This document shows positions 50,028 through 59,049 of a stretch of DNA of 64,000 nucleotides, piece by piece. The notes beneath the pieces were generated by a model. The model searched no databases. It was not told the origin of the DNA and was given only the letters and a program-made list of their open reading frames with translations. Location: positions 82,454 to 146,453 of the forward strand of contig NZ_SJEX01000003.1 of the NCBI RefSeq assembly GCF_005930495.1, written 5' to 3'. The DNA is from Modestobacter excelsi (GTDB lineage Bacteria; Actinomycetota; Actinomycetes; Mycobacteriales; Geodermatophilaceae). How positions within the stretch are numbered: position 1 is the stretch's first letter; each line of letters begins with the position of its first letter. The position numbers and the translations under genes are program-made.

Positions 50028-50804
50028 GTGGACGTCGGACCTGCGCGTGTGGCCCTGCTCGGGGGGTTCGGGCTGGGACTGCGAGATGAGACGGTGGTGG
50101 ACCTGCCGCGCGGGGTGCAGCGGCTGGTCGCCTACCTCGGCCTGGCGCACCGCCCGGCGCGCGCCGCGGTCGCCGGTCAGCTGTGGCCGGACGTGCCCGA
50201 GGACCAGGCCCACGGCAGCCTGCGCTCGGCCCTGTGGCGGCTGCAGAAGGCAGCACCCGGCATGGTCGACATGACCGGGGGCGCCCTCTGCCTGGCGCGG
50301 GGCGTGCGGGTGGACGTCCGGGAGACAGCCCGCTGGGCGCAGCGCGTGCTCGACCGCCGGCAAGACCTCCCCGATGGCATGCCGGGGGACGTCGAACTGC
50401 GGGGGGAGCTCCTCCCGGGCTGGTACGACGACTGGGTGGTCCCAGAGCGGGAGCGACTCCGGCAGCTGCGCCTCTACGCACTGGAGGCCCTGGCCGACGG
50501 GTTGGCCCGTCGCGGGCGCTACGGAGAGGCGGTCGAAGCCGCCCACAACGCCGTCCAGGTCGAGCCGCTGAGGGAGACCGCGCACCGGACGTTGGTCCGC
50601 ATCCACCTGGCGGAGGGCAACCTGGTCGAGGCCGTCCGCGCGTACGAGTCGTTCCGGGTGGTCCTCGCCGCAGAGCTGGGCGTGTCCCCCTCTCCGCGGA
50701 TGGAGGCGTTGCTCGCCGGGGCCGGTCGTCGGCTGGTGGGCCCCACCGTGGTCCCGATCCACCGTGACCGACTGGTTCCCGTCGGCGCCGCAGGGATCCG
50801 GTGA
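50028..50804 (+). CDS. Short SARP-type regulator with BTAD domain
   Basis: The 258-residue regulator starts at GTG 50028. It has only the two SARP parts: an OmpR-like winged helix (VALLGGFGLGLRDETVV to about residue 100) and a BTAD domain (DVELRGELLPGWYDDWVVPERE through the last helices, with YESFRVVLAAELGVSPSPRM). This is the layout of pathway-specific activators such as ActII-ORF4 and DnrI, not of AfsR. The gene overlaps the next small frame by GTGA. Its target is unknown; the P450/DyP operon is the nearest candidate. Confidence 0.85.
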   Translation: MDVGPARVALLGGFGLGLRDETVVDLPRGVQRLVAYLGLAHRPARAAVAGQLWPDVPEDQAHGSLRSALWRLQKAAPGMVDMTGGALCLARGVRVDVRETARWAQRVLDRRQDLPDGMPGDVELRGELLPGWYDDWVVPERERLRQLRLYALEALADGLARRGRYGEAVEAAHNAVQVEPLRETAHRTLVRIHLAEGNLVEAVRAYESFRVVLAAELGVSPSPRMEALLAGAGRRLVGPTVVPIHRDRLVPVGAAGIR

Positions 50805-51205
50805 GCGAGGTCGGTGGGGACAGCCTCCGTGCCTGCGGAGGCAGTCCGGAGGCGTCGCACGACGAGGCGACCGCGCTGGCGACGGACCGTGCCGACGGCT
50901 CGATCGACGCCTGGATCGCGCTGCTCGACCAGCTGGCACGGGGTCCAGCGACGGAGACCCGTACGCCTGTGACGGTCTGTACCGATCAGTCCGGTGGGAT
51001 CGGATCACGAGGCCTACGGCTCGACCTGCGGGGGCCGGTTCGAGCCCGTGGACGGCCGGTGCAACGAGCGGTGATCGCGGACGCGTCGGGAGCCGAGGCG
51101 GGCGCGCCGCTTGCCGGCGCGCTCACGGCAGAGCCGTCGACAGCCCGGTCTTCCGGTGGAGCGCCTCCGTCGTGTTCCTCGTCCACGCGGCCTGACGGCC
51201 GGTGA
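50801..51205 (+). CDS. Hypothetical protein coupled to the SARP gene, 134 aa
   Basis: The frame starts in the stop codon of the SARP gene (GTGA at 50801-50804), which supports translational coupling. The first half (DEATALATDRADGSIDAWIALLDQLARGPATETR) looks like a real helical segment; the second half is Ala/Gly/Ser-rich and may be spurious. No family is recognised. In the remaining stretch up to 51372 I see no other convincing gene; a short hydrophobic reading (LPQILTALWAFVAGATAS, about 51228-51281) is noted but unsupported. Confidence 0.35.
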   Translation: MSEVGGDSLRACGGSPEASHDEATALATDRADGSIDAWIALLDQLARGPATETRTPVTVCTDQSGGIGSRGLRLDLRGPVRARGRPVQRAVIADASGAEAGAPLAGALTAEPSTARSSGGAPPSCSSSTRPDGR

Positions 51206-51372
51206 GGACCGGTGGCTGATCGCGTTGCCGCAGATCCTGACCGCCCTGTGGGCCTTCGTCGCGGGCGCGACCGCGAGCGAGCAGCGGACGTCCGGCCGGG
51301 ACCGCACGGAGTGAGCCGGGCGCGTGACGGGCACCGGGTCGGGGCGTCTCGGTTCCCCGTCCTCGTGCACCA

Positions 51373-52767
51373 CTAGCCGAAGGCGCCCTCCGCCAGTCCC
51401 CGGAGCGCGCGCATCCCGGGCGCGAACAGGTACTCGGTGCCCCGGGTGACGACCAGGTCGGGGTGGACCTCGACGAACCTCGGGCGGCCGTCGCGGGTCG
51501 GGATGGTCATCTTCCCGCTGCCTCCGGCGCCACCGATGAACCAGTCGCGGTCGTCCCCGAGCCCGAAGGTGTCGCCGTCGTTGCACCAGTGCGCCTGGAT
51601 GGTCTCGAACTGGCGGGCGATGTCGGCGTTGTAGCAGACGAACAGCAACCCCCGGCGCGCGTCGCCGTCCGGGCCGGGCGGGTCCTCGTAGGGCATGCCC
51701 CGGCGGATGATCCGGTGCCGCGCCGTCAGCCGGCCGCTGGAGCGGACCGCACCGCCGAAGTCGAGCGCGTCCCGGGGGTTGACCCGGCGGACGTGGGCGC
51801 CCAGCGGACAGCGGTGGCCCTCGCGGTCGTCCGGCAGGTACCGGAAGTCGTTGCCCGGCTGGTCGGTCGCGACGTCGTCGAGCTGGCCCGGGTCGCTCCG
51901 GGCGGGCTGGGTGGCCAGCGGGGTCCCGTCCCGCCAGCGGCCCATGACCTTCGCGGCGACGAGCTCCTCCGGCAGGCCCGTCCGGCGCGCGGCCTCGGCG
52001 AGGACGTCCCGGAAGAGACGCACGTCCTGCTCGAGCTTGCGGTAGACGACGTAGGTGCCGTTGCCGACGAGGTCCGGGTCGGGCTCGGAGTCGACCCGGC
52101 CGTCCTCGTCCAGATGGCCGAGCAGGAACTCCCCGAGCCTGACGGGCCGCCACCCGCCGTCCGGGAGAGGGACGCCGACCCCGCTGTCCTCCGGAGCCCG
52201 GTGGCTGCTGGGCCGGTCGACGCCCTCGACGTCGGGCTGGGAGAACCCGTCGGCGTAGCCGAAGTGCTCCCGCCGGTGCGGCAGGGCGTGGGTCTCCTGC
52301 TCGGCGACGACCCCCAGGCCGGGGATCGCCCCGATCTCCTCGCGCAGCTGCCGCCGCGCCTCCGCCAGGTCGTCCCGCTCCCGCGCAGAGGCGCTGAGCA
52401 CCAGGTGCACGGCGCCGCTGCCGAGGTGCTCGTCCCAGTACTCGGGGCCACTGGGCCCGACGTCGCCGAGGTCGGGGGCCCGTTCGCGGGTCCTGACGCG
52501 GAACGCCTCGGGGAAGCGGTCCAGCAGAGGTCGCCGGAGCCCCATCCGCTCGAAGCCGTGGTAGCTGATCGCGACGTTGAGGGTGGCGCGCGGGCATTCG
52601 CCCTCGGGCCAGCGGGCCGCCGTCGTCACGCGTCCCCCGAGCTCTCCGAGGCACTGCTGGACGGCCGCCGGGGTCTCCCCGTGGAGCAGCAGGTGGACGG
52701 CGTGGCCGAAGCCGTAACCGTTGAGGATGTTCCCCTGGACGTCGTTCAGCTCGAGGCCTGTCCCCAT
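51373..52767 (-). CDS. DyP-type heme peroxidase
   Basis: The 464-residue dye-decolourising peroxidase has the GxxDG motif as GYADGFSQP (distal Asp), the proximal heme ligand His in [11 protein letters not shown] and the nearby [10 protein letters not shown] segment. It would oxidise organic substrates with hydrogen peroxide. It is longer than B-type DyPs, nearer to C/D types, and has no Tat signal or encapsulin-targeting tail that I can see. It is the last gene of a reverse-strand operon with the P450 and two related unknown proteins (3 bp after the previous stop). Sharing peroxide chemistry with the atypical P450 is a reasonable inference. Ends in TAG. Confidence 0.9.
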   Translation of the reverse strand: MGTGLELNDVQGNILNGYGFGHAVHLLLHGETPAAVQQCLGELGGRVTTAARWPEGECPRATLNVAISYHGFERMGLRRPLLDRFPEAFRVRTRERAPDLGDVGPSGPEYWDEHLGSGAVHLVLSASARERDDLAEARRQLREEIGAIPGLGVVAEQETHALPHRREHFGYADGFSQPDVEGVDRPSSHRAPEDSGVGVPLPDGGWRPVRLGEFLLGHLDEDGRVDSEPDPDLVGNGTYVVYRKLEQDVRLFRDVLAEAARRTGLPEELVAAKVMGRWRDGTPLATQPARSDPGQLDDVATDQPGNDFRYLPDDREGHRCPLGAHVRRVNPRDALDFGGAVRSSGRLTARHRIIRRGMPYEDPPGPDGDARRGLLFVCYNADIARQFETIQAHWCNDGDTFGLGDDRDWFIGGAGGSGKMTIPTRDGRPRFVEVHPDLVVTRGTEYLFAPGMRALRGLAEGAFG

Positions 52768-52770
52768 CGC

Positions 52771-53409
52771 TCAGGTCCCGTCATCCAGGAGCTCGGTATC
52801 CAGGAGCTCGGCATCCGGGAGCTCGGCATCCGGGAGCTCGGCATCCGGGAGCTCGGCATCCGGGAGCTCGGCATCCCCGAACTCGCTGAGGAAGGCCTTC
52901 TGCAGGCCCAGGTCGTCGACCTCCTGCATGCGCACGGCGAACCGGGTGTGCCGGCGTCGGAGGTCGAGGGCGTCGCCGACCTCCTGCACCGTGGCGTCGT
53001 ACGCGGCGAACCACCGGTGGGTCGGGAGCCGGTTGTGCAGCAGGTAGCGTCGGAAGCCGGCGGGCTGCTGGTACCCCGGATAGCCGACGCAGTGACCCCA
53101 AGCCGCGTCGGCGTCCCCCCGGAGTCCGGTTCGGAGGTCTTCCACGTGCTGCTCGGGTGGGCGGTTGGCGGTGCTGGTGAAGAGCAGGTACTGCATGCGC
53201 AGCGGCCGGGTCCGGCGAGGGAGACCCCGGTACCGCCAGGGCGCCCCGGACACCACGACCCACCGGGCGAAGTGGGTCTCGGCCACCCGGCCGAAGGGCG
53301 GCGCCCCGAGTCCCGAGAGCCGTTCCAGGGACTCCCGGAGCGCCTGCTCCCGACCGGGGACCACCGGTGTCAGCACGGTCATCGGGGTGGCCGGCCAGGT
53401 GACGTTCAC
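52771..53409 (-). CDS. Unknown DyP-neighbour protein B with C-terminal PDAEL repeats
   Basis: The 212-residue protein of unknown family resembles its upstream neighbour: both contain an H-F-x-R-W segment ([12 protein letters not shown] here) followed by a beta strand ([11 protein letters not shown]) and a glycine-rich turn ([11 protein letters not shown]). This suggests a ferredoxin-like fold related to the dimeric alpha/beta barrels that include DyP and chlorite dismutase. The C-terminus consists of six tandem 5-residue units based on PDAEL, encoded by a 15-bp repeat. The GTG start at 53409 overlaps the stop of the gene before it (GTGA), so the two are coupled. A role as partner of the P450 or DyP is inferred from position. 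Confidence 0.55.
   Translation of the reverse strand: MNVTWPATPMTVLTPVVPGREQALRESLERLSGLGAPPFGRVAETHFARWVVVSGAPWRYRGLPRRTRPLRMQYLLFTSTANRPPEQHVEDLRTGLRGDADAAWGHCVGYPGYQQPAGFRRYLLHNRLPTHRWFAAYDATVQEVGDALDLRRRHTRFAVRMQEVDDLGLQKAFLSEFGDAELPDAELPDAELPDAELPDAELLDTELLDDGT
52788..52877. repeat. 15-bp tandem repeat (six units)
   Basis: Six consecutive units of GGAGCTCGGCATCCG, the first and last with changes, read on the + strand; on the coding strand each unit encodes PDAEL. Four units are identical. A degenerate seventh copy may follow. Repeats this uniform can change copy number by slippage without shifting the frame. Confidence 0.85.
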
Positions 53410-54071
53410 AGGTCCCCCTGGCGTCGGTCGAGGAAGCCGCGGTAGATCACCGCGAACTCGGTGGGGCTGGTGTTCCGGGCGGCCCGGACGAGGTACTGGT
53501 GCTCCTTCGCCACGTCGAGCGCCGAGAGGGTCGTGCGGACCGTGGCTCCGGGGTGCGCGGACCAGCAGTGGGCGCCCGTGATGCTCAGCTCGCCGATGTA
53601 GCCCGCCAGCCCGGTGACCGACCGGGTGCCGGGGAATCCGTGGGACGTCGACCAGATGTTCCGGACCTTGTCGCCGACCCCGTGCACGAAGGTCTCGACG
53701 TAGGGCTCCGTCGGCGCGCTGTAGACGGTCTCCCAGAGCAGGAGCCGGTGCGGCAGCCGCTCGCGGACCTGCGGTGGGCCGTTGTAGGGCAGCGAGGCGA
53801 GGACGGTCCAGCGGATGAAGTGGACCGACTTGAGCGGGCCGAGCCCGGTGAGCCCGGGTACGTGTCGGGTCAGGGCGAACAGGGCCCGCAGCCACGGCCC
53901 ACCGAGGGGCTTCAGCGCGGTCAGGACGGTGATCATCCCCGCACGCCCGGCGGTGTCGGGCCGCAGGACCGCAGTCGGTGGTGTCCCCGCCCCGGCCTCC
54001 CGGGACGGCGCCTGCTGCCCCCGGACCGTGACAGCGGCCCGGCCCGGGGTCGGGAACGACCGGTACCTCAC
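53406..54071 (-). CDS. Unknown DyP-neighbour protein A
   Basis: The 221-residue protein begins at GTG 54071, 4 bp after the P450 stop. A disordered N-terminus of about 45 residues is followed by LKSVHFIRWTVLASLPYNG, RLLLWETVYSAPTEPYVE and HGFPGTRSVTGLAGYIGEL. It shares the H-F-x-R-W block and overall order with the gene at 52771, so the two are tandem paralogues. No heme, metal or nucleotide motif is clear. Its product may share the beta-alpha-beta barrel fold of DyP-like proteins. The family is unrecognised. Confidence 0.5.
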   Translation of the reverse strand: MRYRSFPTPGRAAVTVRGQQAPSREAGAGTPPTAVLRPDTAGRAGMITVLTALKPLGGPWLRALFALTRHVPGLTGLGPLKSVHFIRWTVLASLPYNGPPQVRERLPHRLLLWETVYSAPTEPYVETFVHGVGDKVRNIWSTSHGFPGTRSVTGLAGYIGELSITGAHCWSAHPGATVRTTLSALDVAKEHQYLVRAARNTSPTEFAVIYRGFLDRRQGDL

Positions 54072-54075
54072 GGCG

Positions 54076-55365
54076 CTACCTCCCCTCGCCGAGGTCGACG
54101 GCGAGGTGCCGGGGGTACAGGCCGTCCCAGCGGGTGCATCCGGCGGACCCGGGCACCCGTCGCAACCCGTCCGAGCGGAGGAGCGGCGCCAGGAGCGCCG
54201 GCAGTTGGACGCCCATGACGTCCTCCCCGGGGCACCGGTGCGGACCGCCCCCGAAGACCCGGTACTGCGTCCGGTCCCGGGTGGCGTCGAAGTCCTCCGG
54301 ATCGGGGACGGCGGTCTCGTCCCACATCGCCGAGTGGGTGCCCACGAAGACCGCGGCGCCGGTGCGCACCCGCAGGGCCCGCGGGGTGCCCTCGGCCAGC
54401 ATCGTCTCGGCCGTGCACCGGCGTGGCAGCCGCGGCTGGACGGGCCGGAACCGGAAGACCTCCCACAGCAGGCGGCGCAGCTGCTCCAGGTCGCCGTCCC
54501 GCGCGGCCTCCCGTGCCAGCTCCAGGGCGCGAGGACGGGTGAGCAGCCCGTCGAGACCGAGCACGGCCGCTCGCGCGCCGTGCCACAGCCAGCCGATGGC
54601 CATCCCGATGACGTTGCCGCGGATCTCGGCGTCGTCCAGGGCGCAGTCGTGGCCGGACCCCTCCCGCTCGACCAGGCGCCGCAGCAGGGTGTCCGGTCCA
54701 CCGGGGTCCTTCCGGATCTCGACCATGAGCGAGGCGAGGTGCGCGTCCATCTGCCGCCCCGCCACCTCGGCCCGCTGCGCCACCAGCGGGATCTCCCCGC
54801 GGTTGAGGAAGATGTGCTCGAAGAGATCCCGGGCCCACTGCCGGCGGATCTCGGGGTCCGGACCGGGTGTGCCGACGTAGTCGTCGAGGACGACGTCGAG
54901 GACCGGCTGTACCAACCCGCTGACGACGTCCATGCGCCCGGCGCGGTGCGCGCGCTCGACCTGCGTCTCCGCCTCGTCCGCGGCCATCCGCCGCAGGCGG
55001 TCGGCGTCCTCGCAGCGCAGCACCGCGTCGAGCTCGGCGCGTTGCCGCCGGTGCTCGACCGGCCCGGACCCGAGGAGGAACTCGCCCGGGAGGTGGTGTG
55101 CGTAGGGGAAGGCGAAGACCTCGGTGCGGTCGAGCACCTCGTCGACGTCGTCCTGCCGGGTGACCACCACCAGGGACCGACCGACACCCGTCAGGGGCCG
55201 GCGCCGACGCACGGCTCCGAGGCCGGCCACCCGGTTCCAGCTCAGCACTCCCGCCAACCGGACGGCGACGTGCCGCCGGATCTCGTCGACGAGGAGCGGG
55301 GGCGGAGCGTCGGGCCCTTCCCGGGACACCTGCACAGAGGTCACCGCCCGTCGGTCGCCGTCCAT
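54076..55365 (-). CDS. Cytochrome P450 with atypical I-helix
   Basis: The 429-residue P450 has the heme loop FGGGPHRCPGEDV with the thiolate ligand at Cys378 and the ExxR motif as WEVFR. The I-helix reads GMAIGWLWHGARA, so the usual acid-Thr pair for oxygen activation is missing. P450s lacking this pair often use peroxide (peroxygenases) or rearrange hydroperoxides, which fits the co-transcribed DyP peroxidase. ATG 55365 gives a normal length; an in-frame GTG 24 bp downstream is possible. It is the first firm gene of the operon P450, unknown A, unknown B, DyP. No ferredoxin gene is adjacent. Confidence 0.85.
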   Translation of the reverse strand: MDGDRRAVTSVQVSREGPDAPPPLLVDEIRRHVAVRLAGVLSWNRVAGLGAVRRRRPLTGVGRSLVVVTRQDDVDEVLDRTEVFAFPYAHHLPGEFLLGSGPVEHRRQRAELDAVLRCEDADRLRRMAADEAETQVERAHRAGRMDVVSGLVQPVLDVVLDDYVGTPGPDPEIRRQWARDLFEHIFLNRGEIPLVAQRAEVAGRQMDAHLASLMVEIRKDPGGPDTLLRRLVEREGSGHDCALDDAEIRGNVIGMAIGWLWHGARAAVLGLDGLLTRPRALELAREAARDGDLEQLRRLLWEVFRFRPVQPRLPRRCTAETMLAEGTPRALRVRTGAAVFVGTHSAMWDETAVPDPEDFDATRDRTQYRVFGGGPHRCPGEDVMGVQLPALLAPLLRSDGLRRVPGSAGCTRWDGLYPRHLAVDLGEGR

Positions 55366-55385
55366 CCGGTTGCGGAGGGGCCAAG

Positions 55386-55733
55386 CTAGTGGCCGGGCTC
55401 GGCACAGGTCGAGGCTCCGCTCACCGGTCCGTGGTGTCGGGTGACGGATCGTAGCGAGACGATGACGTCGAGCCAGCAGTAGGCGGCCCGCCCGGCCGCG
55501 ACGACGTCCGCCAGGGGGAGCTCGGCCGGGCTGCCACCCGGCGCCGCAGAGGTCGTGGACCGTCCACGGCGCGCCCCGTCGCCGTCGAGCACCTCGACGG
55601 CGAGCCCGATCAGCCGCCCGTCGTCCCACTGCGGTCGACCGTCGCGTTCCACGACCGCCTCCCTCCTGGCATCGGCTCGCACGCCTGGAGGCCGGGGACG
55701 GAGATCCGGGCCCGGCGACGCCGGTGTGGTCAA
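55386..55733 (-). CDS. Hypothetical protein upstream of the P450, about 115 aa
   Basis: The frame ends 20 bp before the P450 start on the same strand. The part with real protein character is WDDGRLIGLAVEVLDGDG and ADVVAAGRAAYCWLDVIVSL; the N-terminal 25 codons are Arg/Pro-rich and begin with TTG, so a GTG at VERDGRPQWDD is the more likely start. No family is recognised. It may be the leader gene of the P450/DyP operon. Confidence 0.4.
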   Translation of the reverse strand: MTTPASPGPDLRPRPPGVRADARREAVVERDGRPQWDDGRLIGLAVEVLDGDGARRGRSTTSAAPGGSPAELPLADVVAAGRAAYCWLDVIVSLRSVTRHHGPVSGASTCAEPGH

Positions 55734-55845
55734 GAGGAGCGGAGGACCGCTGCTGATACGCCGGGGCGCGGGGGATCGGCCGGAGAACGCCGCAGACGGT
55801 TCGTCAGCGGGACGAATTCGGGTGTACCGACGGTCGCGTGGTCCC

Positions 55846-55851
55846 TACAGT
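55846..55851 (+). promoter_or_regulatory. -10 element placed for leaderless transcription
   Basis: TACAGT ends 6 bp before ATG 55858, so transcription would start at or beside the start codon. ACCGAC (55826-55831) and GTCGGT (55850-55855) form a loose dyad around it that could be an operator. Confidence 0.45.
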
Positions 55852-55857
55852 CGGTCC

Positions 55858-58800
55858 ATGAGCCGGGCGCTCAGGTACACGCCGCCCCTCGCCGACCGTG
55901 ACCTGATCACGCGGCCGCGGCTGCTGGACGTCCTGCGCAGCCGTTTCGAGCGCCCCCTCACCGCGGTGGTGGCACCCGCCGGCTTCGGCAAGACCACGCT
56001 GCTGGGACAGGCCGTGAGCGAGAATGCGCTGTCCCCATGGGGGGAGGACCGCTGGCTGACCTGTCAGCGGGACGACACGAGCCTGTCGTTCCTGGTCTCC
56101 GGCGTCTCCGCCGCGGTCGGGCTCTCCGCCCCGGTGCCGGAGGACCCCCGGCAGGCCGCGGTCGCGGTGGCCGAAGCGCTCTGGAACGCGGCCCCACGCC
56201 AGGTCGCCCTGATCCTGGACGACGTGCACCTGGTGACCCCGGGGTCACCGGCCGGCCGGTTCCTCGGCCACCTCGTCGAGGAGCTGCCCGGGAACGGGCA
56301 CCTCGTCCTGGCCTCCCGGCCGCCGCTGCCGCTCTCCGTCGCCCGGCTCGTGGCCGGAGGCGGCGCGGTGGTGCTGGGGGAGGAGGACCTGCAGTTCCGT
56401 GACGGTGAGGTCGCCGCCTTCGCCGAGTCCCGCGGTGTGTCGCCGGAGCTGCTCAGCGACGTCGGCGGCTGGCCGGCCCTGGCGGAGTTGACGGCCACGG
56501 CGGGTCCCTTCGCCGTCAACGGGTACGTCTGGGAGGAACTGCTCGCGCAGGTGTCACCGGAGCGTCGTCATGCCCTGGCGCTGCTCGTCGCGGTGGGCGG
56601 CGCGGACGAGGAGATCGCCGCCGCGCTTCTCGGCCGGGACGTGGACCTCCCGTCCCTGCTGGAGGGCCTGCCCCTCCTCGTGCGCTCGCGCTCGGGGTGG
56701 TGGTCGCTGCACGGCTTGTGGGCAGCGGCGCTCCAGCACCACCTCGACTCCGGGCAGGTGGCCGAGGCGCGGCGGACCGCGGCCGGCATCCTGCGCGGCC
56801 GCGGCCAGTACCACGAGGCGATGGGCCTGCTGCTCGACGCCCGGGCCTGGGACGACGTCCGCCGGCTCGTCGTCGAGGTGTGCGAGTGCTGTACCGCGCT
56901 GGTGCCGACGGACGTCCTCGAGGCGTGGCTGCACCGACTGCCGCGCGACGTGCAGCAGACCCCCGAGGGCCTGCTGCTGGCCGCCATGGTGGCGGAGCCG
57001 ACGAGCCCGGACGCGGCCGAGGGGCTCCTGGTCCAGGCGCTCGCAGCGGCCCCAGGGGCCCTCGGCGTGCGGTACGCCTGCCTCAACGCACTGGTCCAGC
57101 TTGCGTTCTGGCGCAACGACCGGCGTCGGATGGAGGACCTGCTGCAGGAGCTGGAGGACCTGGCGCGCGCCGGTCACCAGGGAGCACCGGCGTTCGTGGC
57201 ACTCGTCCGCGGTGTCCTGGCGCGCTCCACCGATGACCTCCGATCGGCGCTCGCGGTCCCGGGTCTGGTCTCGGGGGCGTCGCTCAACCCGGTGCAGGAC
57301 TGGCTGCACGCCCAGCTGGTCCTGCTCCGGCTGGGCGACGCCGCGACCGGCGAGGTGCTCGCCCGGCGGTCGCTGTCCCACGCGGCGACGACGATGCACG
57401 GGGTCGCGCGCTGCCTCCTGCTGGAGTCCTTCCGGCTGAGGGGGCGCGTGGAGGAGGCGGAGCGGCTGCTGCCGTACCTGCTCACCGACATGGCACCGGC
57501 CAAGGTGCTGACCTCTCCCGAGCTGGTGGTCTGCGCGGTCTCCCTGCTCGACGTCCTCGGTCGTCAGGATGAGGCGGACGCCGTCCTCCGGGCGTCGCGG
57601 TCGGTCCTCGGCGCCTCCCCGGTCGCGTGGGCGCCGCTGGCGTGGGCGCTGGCGGAGGCCTTCCACGCCCTGTCGGCGAGGGACGAGGAACGGGCGGCGG
57701 CCGCGCTGCGGTCGATCGTCGCGCGCAACGGTGGGCGCGGCTCGGCCGCGGTCCGGGTGTCCCCGGTCGCGCTGCCCCTGTTCTACGTGCTCGTGCCCGA
57801 GGTGCGGGACCGCTGGGACGCCGACCCGCCTCCCGGCTCCCTGGCCGACGTGTACGCGGGGGCGCGTGCACTCGTCGAGCTGCGCGAGCGCGGGTCGACG
57901 AGGGCGGCGGGCGCCATCCCGGCCACCACCTGGCCGGTGCTCCGCGCCCTCCTCCCCGTGCCGTGGGTCAGCGAGCTGGCCCTGGGGATGGCGGCGGCAG
58001 GCCGGGCCGGTGCCCGAGCGCTGGTCGAGGACCTCGGTCCCGCCGCCAGGGCGACCCTGCGCACCCTGGCGACCACGGCACCGCCTGCCCTCGCGGTCAC
58101 GGCTCGCTCGCTGCTGCGGGCGATCCCGGCGGTGCCGACCGCCCGGCTGCACCTGCGTGTCCTCGGCCCGCTCGAACTGCGCCGTGACGGGGTGGTCGTC
58201 ACCGCTCCGGAGCTGCGCAGGGAGCGGGTGCGCCAGCTCCTCGGCTACCTGGTCGTGCACGACCGGCCGACCCGGAGCGCCATCACCTCGGAGCTGTGGC
58301 CCGACCTCGACGACGCCGCGGCGGGCCGGAACCTGCGCGTCACCCTCGCCTACCTGCAGAACGTCCTCGAGCCCGACCGCGGCGAGCTGGACCCGCCGTA
58401 CTTCGTGCGGAGTGCCGGCCCGGTGCTGCACCTGGTGGCGGACGGAGCGCTCGAGATCGACGTGCTGCAGTTCGAGCACGCCCTGGACGAGGCCGCCCGG
58501 CTGGAGCGCCAGGGTGCGCCCTCGGCTGCGCTGTCGGCGCACCGGCGGGCCGCGGCTCTGTGGGGTGGGGACCTCCTCGCCGACGTGGCAGGCGGGAGCT
58601 GGCTGGACTGGGAGCGGGACCGCCTGCGGAGCAGGTTCGTCGCGAGCGCCGTCCGTGCCGGCGATCTGCTGCTGGCGCGGGGGGACGCCGAGGCGGCTCG
58701 GAGCCTCGCCGAGCGGGCCCTGCGTGTCGACGACTGCTCGGAGACCGCCCACCAGCTCCTGGTCGCCGTCCACCTGGCCGACGACGACCTGGTCGACGCC

Positions 58801-58902
58801 CATCGTGCCCTCCGTCGCTGCCAGCACATGCTGTCCGAGCTGGGGGTGCCGCCCCAGCCGCGGACGCGCTCGCTCGCCCAGCAGCTGGCCGCCCGTCGCT
58901 GA
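55858..58902 (+). CDS. MalT-like STAND ATPase with C-terminal SARP (winged helix-BTAD) module
   Basis: The 1014-residue regulator is arranged opposite to AfsR. The N-terminus is a MalT/LuxR-type ATPase (TRPRLLDVLRSRF, P-loop VVAPAGFGKTTLLGQ, Walker B LILDDVHLV), the middle is about 450 residues of helical repeats, and the DNA-binding part comes last: a winged helix (LRVLGPLELRRDGVVV) and BTAD (LSELGVPPQPRTRSLAQQL). Normal MalT-type proteins end in a LuxR helix-turn-helix; here a SARP module replaces it. The inducing ligand is unknown. ATG 55858 is supported by a -10 element 6 bp before it. It is divergent from the P450/DyP operon, a likely target. Confidence 0.88.
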   Translation: MSRALRYTPPLADRDLITRPRLLDVLRSRFERPLTAVVAPAGFGKTTLLGQAVSENALSPWGEDRWLTCQRDDTSLSFLVSGVSAAVGLSAPVPEDPRQAAVAVAEALWNAAPRQVALILDDVHLVTPGSPAGRFLGHLVEELPGNGHLVLASRPPLPLSVARLVAGGGAVVLGEEDLQFRDGEVAAFAESRGVSPELLSDVGGWPALAELTATAGPFAVNGYVWEELLAQVSPERRHALALLVAVGGADEEIAAALLGRDVDLPSLLEGLPLLVRSRSGWWSLHGLWAAALQHHLDSGQVAEARRTAAGILRGRGQYHEAMGLLLDARAWDDVRRLVVEVCECCTALVPTDVLEAWLHRLPRDVQQTPEGLLLAAMVAEPTSPDAAEGLLVQALAAAPGALGVRYACLNALVQLAFWRNDRRRMEDLLQELEDLARAGHQGAPAFVALVRGVLARSTDDLRSALAVPGLVSGASLNPVQDWLHAQLVLLRLGDAATGEVLARRSLSHAATTMHGVARCLLLESFRLRGRVEEAERLLPYLLTDMAPAKVLTSPELVVCAVSLLDVLGRQDEADAVLRASRSVLGASPVAWAPLAWALAEAFHALSARDEERAAAALRSIVARNGGRGSAAVRVSPVALPLFYVLVPEVRDRWDADPPPGSLADVYAGARALVELRERGSTRAAGAIPATTWPVLRALLPVPWVSELALGMAAAGRAGARALVEDLGPAARATLRTLATTAPPALAVTARSLLRAIPAVPTARLHLRVLGPLELRRDGVVVTAPELRRERVRQLLGYLVVHDRPTRSAITSELWPDLDDAAAGRNLRVTLAYLQNVLEPDRGELDPPYFVRSAGPVLHLVADGALEIDVLQFEHALDEAARLERQGAPSAALSAHRRAAALWGGDLLADVAGGSWLDWERDRLRSRFVASAVRAGDLLLARGDAEAARSLAERALRVDDCSETAHQLLVAVHLADDDLVDAHRALRRCQHMLSELGVPPQPRTRSLAQQLAARR

Positions 58903-59049
58903 GCGCCTGCACCCTGCGTCCGTGCGGGCTCGCCCCGCCTCCGACCTGCGGCGTCGTCCGCCCGTCGTCCGGCTGACGCTCTGCTAGCGCGGCCTCCCGA
59001 GCCTCTCCCGTGCCGGTGCGGTGCACCGAGCGGACGAGGGGAGTCGGAC

